A stretch of 43,227 bases of DNA from Bacillus sp. NTK074B (lineage in GTDB: Bacteria > Bacillota > Bacilli > Bacillales > Bacillaceae_B). The first letter of the stretch is position 1; every line of letters starts with the position of its first letter. The stretch spans positions 1-43,227 of the forward strand of contig NZ_JAFKOH010000019.1 in NCBI RefSeq assembly GCF_017303375.1, given 5' to 3'. Both the position numbers and the translations under genes were made by a program. Shown one piece after another: positions 28,685 through 36,550 of the stretch. The notes below the pieces were generated by a model. That model worked only from the letters and a program-made list of their open reading frames with translations. It made no database searches and was not told the DNA's origin.

Positions 28685-29296
28685 GTGTATGTCATGAAAC
28701 AAACGGGTTGGGTAGAAGTCATTTGCGGCAGCATGTTCTCAGGGAAGTCCGAGGAACTGATCCGCCGGGTACGACGCACTCAATTTGCTAAACAAGAAAT
28801 TGCTGTGTATAAGCCAAAACTAGATAATCGCTATAGCGATGAATCGGTTGTATCTCATAATGGTACCTCTGTTATTGCCAAAGCAGTCGAAGAGTCCAGT
28901 GTGATCCTCGATGATCTGAATCCAGAGGTGGACGTCGTTGCCATTGATGAGGTTCAATTTTTTGACGAAGGCATTGTCGACGTCGTCCAAACATTAGCAA
29001 ACAGCGGATACCGAGTCATCCTCGCAGGTCTTGACCAGGATTTCCGCGGAGAACCATTCGGGCCGATGCCGGATTTGATGTCCATTGCTGAGCAAGTGAC
29101 GAAGCTTCAAGCCGTTTGTGCCGTCTGCGGCTCTCCGGCAAGCCGGACTCAGCGTCTGATCAACGGTGAACCGGCATGTTACGATGATCCCGTCATCCTA
29201 GTCGGGGCATCCGAAGCGTACGAGCCAAGATGCCGCCATCATCATGAAGTGCCGACGGGGATGAGCGTGACTCCGGATATGGTGAAGGAAGGATAG
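28685..29296 (+). CDS. tdk: Thymidine kinase
   Basis: Salvage enzyme phosphorylating thymidine with ATP (type II, tetrameric). 203 residues, slightly longer than B. subtilis Tdk because of the C-terminal extension [10 protein letters not shown]-loop GSMFSGKS at 15-22; DEVQFF (Walker B and catalytic Glu); [12 protein letters not shown] (lasso region); zinc-binding CAVCGSPA with a later CRHHHE. Start GTG 28685 (MYVMKQTGW, as in the family) lies about 10 nt after AAGGAGAGG. It has its own transcript between terminators. Confidence 0.97.
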   Translation: MYVMKQTGWVEVICGSMFSGKSEELIRRVRRTQFAKQEIAVYKPKLDNRYSDESVVSHNGTSVIAKAVEESSVILDDLNPEVDVVAIDEVQFFDEGIVDVVQTLANSGYRVILAGLDQDFRGEPFGPMPDLMSIAEQVTKLQAVCAVCGSPASRTQRLINGEPACYDDPVILVGASEAYEPRCRHHHEVPTGMSVTPDMVKEG

Positions 29297-29305
29297 ATTT
29301 TTTTG

Positions 29306-29337
29306 AACAAAGTCTCAGGTTTGGGGCTTTGTTTTTT
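29306..29337 (+). terminator. Intrinsic terminator after tdk
   Basis: AACAAAG (29306-29312) pairs with CTTTGTT (29327-29333), then T-rich. Confidence 0.8.
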
Positions 29338-29445
29338 GTATTTTAAGGAAAAATAATTCAAAACGGCTCATAGGCACTGGTTTGAAACATGATTTAGCTC
29401 CATTGAGATGGAACATTTAATCTAAAAAGGCGTCCGAGAACCATA

Positions 29446-29539
29446 ATTGCGTCATTTTCGCCGGCGATTGCGTCATTTTACGATTTATTGCGTCGCTTTC
29501 ACACTTCATTGCGTCATTTTTTCGCTATTTGCGTCTTTT
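29446..29539 (-). repeat. Phased array 1 of AAATGACGCAAT (reverse orientation)
   Basis: On the plus strand ATTGCGTCATTT occurs at 29446, 29467, 29487 (one base variant, GTCGCT), 29508 and 29528 (variant TTTGCGTCTTTT). Spacing is 21, 20, 21 and 20 nt, so five units with an average of 20.5 nt; the 8-9 nt between units are unrelated. It lies in the 337 nt gap between tdk and the lipoprotein gene. Confidence 0.9.
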
Positions 29540-29633
29540 TACAAAAATTCCCTCAATACTCTCCAGCACCCAGACCAGACCAATGCATAACCGCCACCCT
29601 GCTGGAAAACCTAACAGCAGGAGGTGTGAAGGC

Positions 29634-30086
29634 ATGAAAAAATTAGTGCTAACTTTATCTTTTACCGTTTTCTTTCATTTGATTACAGCATGCGGTGTGA
29701 ATCATGAGTCGGAATACGGCGTGCATAATGATAGCGGCGGTACCCGATTCATTGATAATCGCAAGGCAGAGATGGACAAGGGCCAGGATGAAAGCGTGCG
29801 GGATATGACGGATCAAAACCCCAACTTCCCTAACCTGACGAATTCACCTGGTACGACTTCCACGACGACAGGGGTCTATGAAGACAAAGCCCGAGAAGTG
29901 GTAAGACAGAATACGAAATTCCAGCCGGATGAGGTGTGGATCAATGGGAATCAAATGTGGGTGACCGCTCATACGAAGGAAGAAATGAATATGGCCGAGA
30001 CGGATAAAGAGGAAGCCATGCTGAAAGATAAGTTGCAAAGAGCGATTCCCCGATACGATATCAATGTTAAAATCACTGAAAGATAA
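29634..30086 (+). CDS. Predicted lipoprotein, YhcN/YlaJ-like
   Basis: Secreted lipoprotein of 150 residues. Signal peptide MKKLVLTLSFTVFFHLITAC with lipobox LITAC; the mature protein would be lipidated on Cys20. A low-complexity, Asn/Ser/Thr-rich linker (NPNFPNLTNSPGTTSTTTG) precedes a C-terminal alpha/beta domain with EVVRQNTKFQPDEVWINGNQ and RYDINVKITER, which resembles the YhcN/YlaJ sporulation lipoprotein family, found on the spore inner membrane; that family assignment is tentative. ATG 29634 follows AGGAGGTG; the longer frame back to 29529 overlaps the repeat array and is rejected. Confidence 0.88.
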   Translation: MKKLVLTLSFTVFFHLITACGVNHESEYGVHNDSGGTRFIDNRKAEMDKGQDESVRDMTDQNPNFPNLTNSPGTTSTTTGVYEDKAREVVRQNTKFQPDEVWINGNQMWVTAHTKEEMNMAETDKEEAMLKDKLQRAIPRYDINVKITER

Positions 30087-30090
30087 TGGA

Positions 30091-30118
30091 AGGGGCAGCT
30101 CGGCGGCTGCCCCTTTTT
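30091..30118 (+). terminator. Intrinsic terminator after the lipoprotein gene
   Basis: GGGGCAGC pairs perfectly with GCTGCCCC around a 6-nt loop, then five T. Confidence 0.92.
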
Positions 30119-30154
30119 CACCTGAACTCCCCCTGTCTCCATTCCCGATCTTCC

Positions 30155-30183
30155 TTGTGTTTACATACACCATATAATATAAT
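30155..30183 (+). promoter_or_regulatory. prfA promoter
   Basis: TTGTGT (30155-30160), 17 nt, TATAAT (30178-30183), with a second overlapping TATAAT at 30173. Confidence 0.65.
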
Positions 30184-30218
30184 TGTACTGTTATGGATTA
30201 AAATTGAGGTGAATAGCT

Positions 30219-31289
30219 GTGTTCGATCGTTTACAAGCAGTGGAAGATCGCTATGATAAGTTAAACGAACTATTGAGTGATCCAGAAATTGTGAATGACC
30301 CAAAGAAGCTAAGAGATTATTCAAAAGAACAATCAGACATCCAAGCAACGGTAGAAGCATATCGAGAATATAAAGAACTAACCGGGCAGTTTAAAGACGC
30401 AAAGGCGATGCTGGATGATAAGCTTGATGCTGAAATGCGTGAAATGGTAAAAGAAGAAGTGTCCGAGCTTGAAGAGCAAATCGAAGCGTTGGAAGCCCGT
30501 CTGAAAATATTATTGATCCCGAAAGACCCGAATGATGATAAGAACGTCATCATGGAGGTTCGCGGTGCTGCAGGTGGAGATGAAGCCGCCCTGTTTGCCG
30601 GTGACTTATACCGCATGTACAGTCGTTTCGCTGAATCCCAAGGCTGGAAAATCGAAGTCATGGAAGCGAACTCAACTGGTGTGGGTGGATACAAAGAAAT
30701 CATTTTCATGATTAACGGAAATGGTGCATTCTCTAAAATGAAATACGAAAACGGGGCGCATCGCGTGCAACGTGTGCCTGAAACAGAATCCGGCGGACGG
30801 ATCCATACGTCGACGGCAACGGTAGCCTGCCTGCCGGAAGCAGAAGAAGTCGAAGTCGATATCCACGATAAAGATATCCGTGTCGATACCTTCGCATCCA
30901 GCGGCCCGGGAGGACAAAGTGTTAACACGACCATGTCTGCCGTGCGTCTGACGCATATCCCGACAGGCGTCGTCGTATCATGTCAGGATGAAAAGTCCCA
31001 AATCAAGAACAAAGAAAAAGCCATGAAAGTATTGCGTGCCCGCGTGTACGATAAATTCCAGCGCGAGGTTCAAGCGGAATACGATGCCAATCGTAAATCT
31101 GCCGTTGGTACAGGTGATCGGTCCGAGCGTATCCGTACGTACAATTTCCCACAAAACCGTGTCACGGATCACCGTATCGGCCTGACGATCCAGAAGCTTG
31201 ACCAAATCCTTGAAGGAAAGATGGATGAAGTCATCGATGCATTGATCATCGAAGATCAATCCAAACTTCTTGAGAGATTGGAAGAATAG
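30219..31289 (+). CDS. prfA: Peptide chain release factor 1
   Basis: Release factor that reads UAA and UAG and triggers peptidyl-tRNA hydrolysis. The 356-residue length is standard. The universal GGQ is at residues 231-233 in [12 protein letters not shown]; the acidic N-terminal helical domain and the [17 protein letters not shown] segment before it are typical. Start GTG 30219 ([12 protein letters not shown]) with GAGGTG upstream. prmC starts 3 nt after its stop; the two act together, since PrmC methylates the Gln of GGQ. Confidence 0.98.
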   Translation: MFDRLQAVEDRYDKLNELLSDPEIVNDPKKLRDYSKEQSDIQATVEAYREYKELTGQFKDAKAMLDDKLDAEMREMVKEEVSELEEQIEALEARLKILLIPKDPNDDKNVIMEVRGAAGGDEAALFAGDLYRMYSRFAESQGWKIEVMEANSTGVGGYKEIIFMINGNGAFSKMKYENGAHRVQRVPETESGGRIHTSTATVACLPEAEEVEVDIHDKDIRVDTFASSGPGGQSVNTTMSAVRLTHIPTGVVVSCQDEKSQIKNKEKAMKVLRARVYDKFQREVQAEYDANRKSAVGTGDRSERIRTYNFPQNRVTDHRIGLTIQKLDQILEGKMDEVIDALIIEDQSKLLERLEE

Positions 31290-31291
31290 TC

Positions 31292-32155
31292 ATGGTGACG
31301 GTATTTGAAGCCCTGAAATGGGCTTCTTCTTTTTTAATCGAAAATGGCCGCGATGAAAATGTGGGAGAAATCTATCTGCGGCATTTGTTGGGGATGTCAC
31401 GATCGCAGCTTCTGGCGGAGCAGCGGAGGTCCGTCCCTCAAGAGAAATGGGACGTGTTCCAACGGGGGATTCGGGAGCATGCTGGAGGGGTGCCGATTCA
31501 GCGTATTATCGGGACCGAGGAGTTTTATGGCCGTGAGTTTGTGGTGAATGAGCATGTGCTGATTCCAAGGCCTGAGACGGAAGAGCTGATTTATTATGGG
31601 CTGGAGAAGATGAAGGTGTTATTTGAGCCGGGTGTCCGATTGCAGGCGGCTGATGTCGGAACGGGCAGCGGTGCGATTGCGATTACGTTGAAGCTCGAGT
31701 CGAAGCGGATTCCCCTTGAGATGATGGCCGTCGATATTTCGGGTGAAGCACTGGCGGTTGCGGGTGAGAATAGCTCGAAACTCGGCGCGGATGTCCGCTT
31801 TTTTGAGGGAGACTTGGTACAGCCCTTGATCGAAGAAAGTGTGAAGCTGGATATTCTTTTATCCAACCCTCCGTACATTCCTTTGACGGATCGTGAAACT
31901 CTATCGGATGTTGTCATTGATTATGAGCCGGAACTCGCATTATTTGGCGGGGAAGATGGATATGATCTTTATAAGCGATTCATGGAGGAACTGCCTCTTG
32001 TCATGAAAGAAAAATTCTTGGTTGGCTTTGAAGTCGGAGTCGGTCAGGGAGAGACGGTTGCGGATCTGCTGCGAGCGACCTTCCCGGATGCGGAAACAGA
32101 AGTCGTCCATGATATCAATGGGAAAGATCGTATGGTGTTTTGTGTGAGGAAATAA
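31292..32155 (+). CDS. prmC: Peptide chain release factor N5-glutamine methyltransferase
   Basis: SAM-dependent enzyme that methylates the GGQ glutamine of release factors 1 and 2. 287 residues; N-terminal helical domain then a Rossmann methyltransferase domain with ADVGTGSGAIAIT (SAM motif I) and the catalytic NPPY in LLSNPPYIPLTDRE; the C-terminal VVHDINGKDRMV is also typical. It directly follows prfA (2 nt gap). An oddity is an exact GGTCCGTCCCTC motif at 31428-31439, in frame coding RSVP, identical to the dispersed terminator-associated motif. Codon use is unusually G-rich with many NNG codons in the first half. Confidence 0.95.
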   Translation: MVTVFEALKWASSFLIENGRDENVGEIYLRHLLGMSRSQLLAEQRRSVPQEKWDVFQRGIREHAGGVPIQRIIGTEEFYGREFVVNEHVLIPRPETEELIYYGLEKMKVLFEPGVRLQAADVGTGSGAIAITLKLESKRIPLEMMAVDISGEALAVAGENSSKLGADVRFFEGDLVQPLIEESVKLDILLSNPPYIPLTDRETLSDVVIDYEPELALFGGEDGYDLYKRFMEELPLVMKEKFLVGFEVGVGQGETVADLLRATFPDAETEVVHDINGKDRMVFCVRK

Positions 32156-32159
32156 GTGT

Positions 32160-32192
32160 ACGCCCTCGGTTTCAATGATCGGGGGTGTTTTT
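32160..32192 (+). terminator. Intrinsic terminator after prmC
   Basis: ACGCCCTCG (32160-32168) pairs with CGGGGGTGT (32180-32188) including two G-T pairs, then T. Confidence 0.85.
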
Positions 32193-32290
32193 TGTGGGAA
32201 AGATTCTATTTTTGTAGGAGTATAGGATATTTTATGTTGGTTTTAATAGGGTTGTTTAATTGTATATATCTTTAAAAATTGATGCTCTTT

Positions 32291-32360
32291 AAGTTGATTG
32301 GAGCGGAAGGTGCTCAACTCACGCCCCGGGGAAAGCGAGCACCTGAAGCGCAAATCAACT
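32291..32360. repeat. Family A palindromic repeat, copy 4 (short form)
   Basis: AAGTTGATTGGAGCGGAAGG, CTCAACTCACGCCCCGGGG, GAGCACC and a diverged right end GAAGCGCAAATCAACT. Same short middle as copy 1. Lies upstream of spoIIR. Confidence 0.85.
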
Positions 32361-32437
32361 ACCACTCGCTTCTTCCCATCGTATTCAGAAACACAATATT
32401 TAAAAAAGCATTTAAAAACAAAAATGTTATTTTACTA

Positions 32438-32467
32438 GTTTAAGATTCCCCCATTTTGACCACACTG
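32438..32467 (+). promoter_or_regulatory. Possible sigma-F promoter of spoIIR
   Basis: GTTTA (32438-32442, fits GYWTA), 15 nt, GACCACACTG (32458-32467), which matches the sigma-F -10 GGnRAnAHTR except at two positions. spoIIR is a classic sigma-F forespore gene in B. subtilis. Confidence 0.5.
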
Positions 32468-32487
32468 TTTACCAAGGGGGAGAGGAC

Positions 32488-33267
32488 ATGAAAACAAAAC
32501 ACACAGTACTATTGTATATCTTGATTCTATCATTAGGAACGATTCTAAGTTTATATATACCGAAACAGGAAATGGCGGCTCAGGAAACGATGGTGATCCC
32601 GGATGAAGCAATTCGACTGCGGATCCTGGCCAATAGTGATCTGGATGAGGATCAGAATGTGAAGAGACTTGTCCGTGATGAAGTAAACAAAGAGATTACG
32701 AAATGGGTATCGACGCTGACATCCAAGGACGACGCGAAAACAGTCATCAAAGAAGGATTACCACAGCTTCAGAAGATTGCGAAAGACGTCGTAGCAGCAG
32801 AAGGCATGAACCAATCGGTGAAAGTAGAGTTCGGCAAAGTGGATTTTCCTACCAAGCTTTATGGTCAGTACCTTTATCCGGCCGGTGAATACGAAGCGGT
32901 GTTGATCACATTGGGCAAAGGGGAAGGAGCGAACTGGTGGTGCGTATTGTATCCGCCCCTATGCTTCCTGGATTTCTCTACTGGAAATGCTGTAAGAAGC
33001 ACAGGCTTTGAAACGAAAGCGGAAGCAAGCGGAAATGAAGTGACGGAAGTAGATCCTGAAGACGCAGCGCAGGTGAGTGACGATGAAAATGATGTCATTG
33101 CTTATAAACAAATCGAAGTAGAAGCAGTAGAAGCCGGTGTGGTGAATGAAGAGAAGCAGGCAGAAGCCCCGGCTAAAGAAGAACCGGTCTTCGTTGAAGA
33201 CACGGATGAAGAAAAAGTAGAGGTTCGATTCTTCGTGGTAGATTTATTCAAAGAGTTATTCAATTAA
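32488..33267 (+). CDS. spoIIR: Stage II sporulation protein R
   Basis: Forespore-made secreted signal that activates SpoIIGA in the mother cell, which then processes pro-sigma-E. 259 residues: N-terminal membrane/signal segment (about 7-25), then the conserved domain with IRLRILANSDLDEDQNVKRLVRD, KVEFGKVDFPTKLYG and the Trp-rich GEGANWWCVLYPPLCFLDFS. The C-terminal ~90 residues (from about 172) are Glu/Ala-rich and low complexity, ending EVRFFVVDLFKELFN. ATG 32488 follows AAGGGGGAGAGG. The sigma-F like promoter agrees with its role. Confidence 0.96.
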   Translation: MKTKHTVLLYILILSLGTILSLYIPKQEMAAQETMVIPDEAIRLRILANSDLDEDQNVKRLVRDEVNKEITKWVSTLTSKDDAKTVIKEGLPQLQKIAKDVVAAEGMNQSVKVEFGKVDFPTKLYGQYLYPAGEYEAVLITLGKGEGANWWCVLYPPLCFLDFSTGNAVRSTGFETKAEASGNEVTEVDPEDAAQVSDDENDVIAYKQIEVEAVEAGVVNEEKQAEAPAKEEPVFVEDTDEEKVEVRFFVVDLFKELFN

Positions 33268-33268
33268 G

Positions 33269-33300
33269 AAAGCTTCGTCCCTTGTGGATGAAGCTTTTTT
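33269..33300 (+). terminator. Intrinsic terminator after spoIIR
   Basis: AAGCTTCGTCC and GGATGAAGCTT pair around 5 nt and run into six T. Confidence 0.88.
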
Positions 33301-33396
33301 CAATGGAAAATCTATCTCTCTATCATTTCTTGTTCTAATCTCCTTTCTCCCTCATACATTGATACTAGAGGATGATAGAAAAGGGAGGATGAAAGG

Positions 33397-33837
33397 ATGT
33401 TAAAAGTGATTCGCCAGGCAACGAGTGAGGACATTCATGAAGTCGTGGCCTTCTTGATGAAAGCAGGGTTAAGTACGGAAGGCATTAAACATAGCATTGA
33501 TTGTTTTTTAGTAGTGGAGGATGGGGATAACCGGTTGATTGGGACCCTGGGGATCGAGGTTCAGGGAAAAATCGGTTTGCTTCGATCTTTAGTTGTCACG
33601 TCTTCGTTTGAAAGTGAAGAGCTATTTGCCCTTTTTCAGGAAATTTTAAAACTCGCAAAAGAAAAAGATCTGAACCGCCTTTATTTAATTTCCAATCGAA
33701 AGGCGTCCCTTACCTTCTTTGACCTCCTCGGTTTTCAACAGGAAACGGATTCTGTTGTGGATGAACTCCAGAACTTTGTTCACGCCAAAAAGTTATCCAC
33801 TGTGGATAATTGCATTACGATGAAGCTTGATTTATAG
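33397..33837 (+). CDS. ywlB: GNAT-like acetyltransferase YwlB
   Basis: Small protein of the GNAT N-acetyltransferase superfamily, 146 residues, in the position of B. subtilis ywlB. Visible: N-terminal VIRQATSEDIHEVVAFL, FLVVEDGDNRLIGTLGIEV, GLLRSLVVTSSF (motif A strand), and ASLTFFDLLGFQ near the end. The usual RGxGIG acetyl-CoA loop is degenerate (SSFESEELFA), so activity is uncertain. ATG 33397 is preceded by GAAAGGA. Its last 30 nt already carry two overlapping DnaA boxes. Substrate unknown. Confidence 0.85.
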   Translation: MLKVIRQATSEDIHEVVAFLMKAGLSTEGIKHSIDCFLVVEDGDNRLIGTLGIEVQGKIGLLRSLVVTSSFESEELFALFQEILKLAKEKDLNRLYLISNRKASLTFFDLLGFQQETDSVVDELQNFVHAKKLSTVDNCITMKLDL

Positions 33838-33874
33838 ATATTTCCACAACATTTTTGTAAAGGAATTCAGGACT

Positions 33875-33907
33875 GGACCATTCTCCATAAAATGGTCCGT
33901 TTTTTTT
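33875..33907 (+). terminator. Intrinsic terminator after ywlB
   Basis: GGACCATT (33875-33882) and AATGGTCC (33891-33898) form a perfect stem, followed by eight T. Confidence 0.9.
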
Positions 33908-34042
33908 GCGTTGAACATTCGACAGAATGCGAGATGAGGATAACTGTCTCTTTTTTCAGAATTATTCACACCATCCACAGGTTTATCCACAATTATCGAC
34001 GGTTTATTCGCAGTTTGTGGATAATACTTGAGAATTGTGGGG

Positions 34043-34073
34043 GTTTCTTTTATACTTTCAAAAGTAAAGAAAC
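34043..34073. other. AT-rich long hairpin in the ywlC leader
   Basis: GTTTCTTT and AAAGAAAC pair perfectly, with ACTTT/AAAGT pairing inside. It lies between the DnaA boxes and the ywlC start, with no T-tract. Confidence 0.6.
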
Positions 34074-34144
34074 TTGTGAAAACAGGTTTTTTACACATGA
34101 AAATGAACAGATGTACGTAGGATAAATAAAGGTGGATGACATAC

Positions 34145-35185
34145 ATGATGAAACATTGGATTGTGGAAAGTGATGTGGATAAAAACAAAAGTTATCCACA
34201 AATTGTGGATGCAGCGGAAATTCTTCAACAGAATGAGGTAGTGGCCTTCCCGACAGAGACCGTTTATGGCCTGGGGGCCAATGCCACATCGGACGGGGCA
34301 GTGGAGAAAATCTTCAAAGCGAAGGGTCGTCCGTCCGATAATCCACTGATTGTCCACATATCAAATAAAGAACAGTTGGAGGGACTGGTTGCGGAGGTTC
34401 CTGCGGATGCGGCGAAGCTCATCGATGCTTACTGGCCAGGCCCTTTGACCATCATTTTTAAAAAGAAGGAAGGGGTTTTTTCCGGGAAGGTGACGGCAGG
34501 ACTCGACTCCGTGGGGATCCGGATGCCGGACCATCCCGTTGCCCTGTCGATCATTGAGGCAGCCGGGCTCCCGATTGCGGCTCCGAGTGCGAATCGTTCG
34601 GGTAAACCAAGTCCGACAACGGCTCAGCATGTGATCGATGATCTTGAAGGCCGGATTGCAGGTGTGGTCGATGGTGGCGAGACGGGTGTCGGAGTGGAGT
34701 CGACGGTAGTGGATTGCACAGGAAGCGTGCCTGTCATCCTGCGACCAGGCGGTGTCACGAAAGAACAGCTGGAAGAAGTGGTCGGGAAAGTGGAAGTGGA
34801 TCCTTCCTTAAAAGAAGGCAAGGGGGCACCAAAATCCCCGGGGATGAAATACACCCATTACGCCCCCGACGCCCCTGTCTACTTAGTGGATGGAACGAGG
34901 GAAGACGTACAGCGTTTCGTTGATGAGAAAAAGGAAGAAGGTAAGAAAGTCGGCATCCTGACGACAGAGGAATATGTGGGTGTCTATCAAGCGGATCTCA
35001 TCCTTTCCGCCGGACGAAGGGATAATCTGAACACCGTGGCACAGCATCTTTACGATACGCTGCGTGCTTTTAATAGAAGTGATGTGGATATTATTTTTGC
35101 CGAGATGTTCCCGGAAGAAGGAGTCGGGCTTGCCATCATGAACCGGCTGCAGAAGGCGGCCGGTTACCGGGTTATAAAAAGGTAA
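34145..35185 (+). CDS. ywlC: L-threonylcarbamoyladenylate synthase (YwlC)
   Basis: Makes threonylcarbamoyl-AMP from threonine, bicarbonate and ATP for the t6A modification of tRNAs. Two domains: YrdC/Sua5 catalytic domain (about 15-200) with VVAFPTETVYGLGANA, KAKGRPSDNPLIVHI, GLPIAAPSANRSGKPSPT and GVESTVVDC, then the C-terminal Sua5 domain (KYTHYAPDAPVYLV...GVLTTEE). 346 residues from ATG 34145, which has AAAGGTGG 9 nt upstream; ATG 34148 is equally possible, and 34136 abuts the ribosome site. Its first codons overlap DnaA boxes, so the protein start and the DnaA cluster share sequence. Confidence 0.95.
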   Translation: MMKHWIVESDVDKNKSYPQIVDAAEILQQNEVVAFPTETVYGLGANATSDGAVEKIFKAKGRPSDNPLIVHISNKEQLEGLVAEVPADAAKLIDAYWPGPLTIIFKKKEGVFSGKVTAGLDSVGIRMPDHPVALSIIEAAGLPIAAPSANRSGKPSPTTAQHVIDDLEGRIAGVVDGGETGVGVESTVVDCTGSVPVILRPGGVTKEQLEEVVGKVEVDPSLKEGKGAPKSPGMKYTHYAPDAPVYLVDGTREDVQRFVDEKKEEGKKVGILTTEEYVGVYQADLILSAGRRDNLNTVAQHLYDTLRAFNRSDVDIIFAEMFPEEGVGLAIMNRLQKAAGYRVIKR

Positions 35186-35193
35186 ATGTTGTT

Positions 35194-35220
35194 CCCCTAT
35201 GGTCTCTCATGGGGGCTTTT
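35194..35220 (+). terminator. Intrinsic terminator after ywlC
   Basis: CCCCTATG and CATGGGGG pair around 6 nt, followed by T. Confidence 0.8.
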
Positions 35221-35293
35221 ATTTTCTATTCTAATTCCCTTTGGACGCGCATAAGCATGTTCTGTAGGCATGTCCGGAGGGGGAAGAAAATAA

Positions 35294-35848
35294 ATGACAA
35301 CGATTATCGGCGAATTGATGACCTTGATGTTAATGGCATTTGCTCTTGGGATGGATGCCTTTTCGATTGGAATAGGGATGGGGATGTTTCAGCTGAGATT
35401 GAAGCAGGTCTTTTATATAGGATTGGTGGTCGGGATCTTTCATGTGTGGATGCCGCTACTTGGTATGATGACGGGAAAATTTCTTTCGGCGACGTTCGGA
35501 TCCTTTGCAGCATATGCAGGTGGTGTGCTGCTCATCGTCCTTGGAATCCAGATGTTCATGTCGAGCTTCAAGGAAGAGGAAACGACCCTTATTTCACCGG
35601 TGGGATTCGGGTTGGTGCTATTCGCCTTGAGTGTAAGTCTGGACAGCTTTTCAGTCGGATTGACCCTCGGGATCTTTGGAGCAAGGACTGCCGTTGCCCT
35701 CTTTTGTTTCGGAATAGCGGCTACCGTGCTGACGTGGTCAGGATTATTGATCGGCCGGAAGTTCCAGGGCGTGCTCGGAACATACAGCGAGGCGCTTGGT
35801 GGGAGTATACTGTTTGCATTCGGGGTGAAGCTGCTCCTGCCGATTTAA
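35294..35848 (+). CDS. mntP: Manganese efflux pump MntP
   Basis: Inner-membrane Mn2+ exporter of the MntP (DUF204) family, 184 residues with six predicted helices in two repeats. Each repeat carries the acidic metal-path motif: [14 protein letters not shown] in the first and [14 protein letters not shown] in the second. ATG 35294 follows GGAGGGGGAAG. It corresponds to B. subtilis ywlD. The 108 nt upstream gap is too short for a yybP-ykoY riboswitch and I do not see one. A longer frame in another reading frame over the same DNA is a shadow. Confidence 0.95.
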   Translation: MTTIIGELMTLMLMAFALGMDAFSIGIGMGMFQLRLKQVFYIGLVVGIFHVWMPLLGMMTGKFLSATFGSFAAYAGGVLLIVLGIQMFMSSFKEEETTLISPVGFGLVLFALSVSLDSFSVGLTLGIFGARTAVALFCFGIAATVLTWSGLLIGRKFQGVLGTYSEALGGSILFAFGVKLLLPI

Positions 35849-35863
35849 GTATAAATAGAATTT

Positions 35864-35894
35864 GAGGTCCGTCCCTCGGGGGTGGGCCTTTTTT
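35864..35894 (+). terminator. Intrinsic terminator after mntP
   Basis: AGGTCCGTCCC and GGGGTGGGCCT pair imperfectly, then six T. Contains the GGTCCGTCCCTC motif at 35866-35877. Confidence 0.8.
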
Positions 35895-36022
35895 GTCCAG
35901 CTCCGGCGGCTTTTAGTCTCGGGGTCATAGGTCAAGTCCCTTAAAAAGCCAAAGAGAGCGCCTTTCCGGTCGACTCGCCTGATGCTTGTAGCCCCAGGGC
36001 AAGCCGCCTCCGCTTTTCTTTT
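35894..36022 (+). repeat. Family B palindromic repeat
   Basis: TGTCCAGCTCCGGCGGC, then GGGGTCATAGGTCAAG, AAGAGAGCGCCTTTCCGG, CTGATGCTTGTAGCCCC and GCCGCCTCCGCTTTT. Its first T residues are shared with the mntP terminator. Confidence 0.85.
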
Positions 36023-36094
36023 TTGTCTAATTGGTGAATGGTCTATGGATGGGATGGAAAATATTTTATAATAGGCTTTAAGGAGGGTGACGTG

Positions 36095-36532
36095 ATGAAT
36101 ATTTTGTTTATTTGTACGGGAAATACATGCCGGAGTCCTATGGCAGAGGCGGTTCTGAAGCATAAGGGAAAAGACAGGTTCGAGGTGAAATCTGCCGGTG
36201 TTTTTGCCATGGATGGAAATGATGCATCATTTCAGGCTAAAGAAGTGCTGAAAGAGAACGATATAATACATAGACACCAATCGAGTTCGCTGTCAAAGGA
36301 GAACTTGGATTGGGCTTCCTATATTTTTACGATGACATCGAATCATAAGCGGGCGATCCTGGATCAATATCCACATGTGGCGGACAAAATTTTCACGTTG
36401 AAGGAGTTCGTCCTTGAAGATCCCGCTGATTTGGATGTGTCAGACCCGTATGGGGGAAGTGTGGACATCTATAGACATACATACAGAGAACTGGATTCAT
36501 TGATTGACGAGTTAATGAAAAAGCTTGGCTAG
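36095..36532 (+). CDS. ywlE: Protein-arginine phosphatase YwlE
   Basis: Low-molecular-weight phosphatase that removes phosphate from arginine residues marked by the kinase McsB, opposing ClpCP targeting and affecting the stress response and germination. 145 residues from ATG 36095 (AAGGAGGGTG upstream). The P-loop is C7-T-G-N-T-C-R13-S; T11 is the residue that gives phospho-arginine specificity in B. subtilis YwlE. The general acid Asp lies in [13 protein letters not shown]. It is followed 18 nt later by a methyl-accepting protein not found here in B. subtilis. Confidence 0.96.
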   Translation: MNILFICTGNTCRSPMAEAVLKHKGKDRFEVKSAGVFAMDGNDASFQAKEVLKENDIIHRHQSSSLSKENLDWASYIFTMTSNHKRAILDQYPHVADKIFTLKEFVLEDPADLDVSDPYGGSVDIYRHTYRELDSLIDELMKKLG

Positions 36533-36550
36533 AGACAGGGAGAGAGAAAG

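Larger units (their letters stand above)
33793..34212. promoter_or_regulatory. DnaA-box cluster between ywlB and ywlC
   Basis: Exact DnaA boxes TTATCCACA or its complement occur at 33801-33809 (-), 33983-33991 (+), 34016-34024 (-), 34174-34182 (-) and 34192-34200 (+). Near-matches are at 33793-33801, 33962-33970 (TTATTCACA), 33971-33979, 33993-34001, 34004-34012 and 34204-34212. From 33962 to 34016 starts are spaced 9-12 bp, close to one helical turn. B. subtilis has a DnaA-binding cluster in the same intergenic region, one of several that titrate DnaA near oriC. The last two exact boxes lie in the ywlC coding region. No dnaA or obvious unwinding element is present, so this is not oriC itself. 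Confidence 0.9.

Noticed and set aside
29446..29539. CRISPR array
   Set aside because: Repeats are 12 bp with 8-9 bp between them, far too short for CRISPR units, and no cas gene is present.
33793..34212. A second chromosomal or plasmid origin
   Set aside because: DnaA boxes are dense, but there is no initiator gene or clear AT-rich unwinding region, and a non-origin DnaA cluster is known at this location in B. subtilis.
35186..35293. yybP-ykoY manganese riboswitch upstream of mntP
   Set aside because: The gap is only 108 nt, begins with a terminator for the previous gene, and shows no matching sequence.
35209..35865. 218-codon frame overlapping mntP
   Set aside because: mntP in the other frame has a clear ribosome site and family motifs; the long frame reads as shifted mntP and begins inside a terminator.
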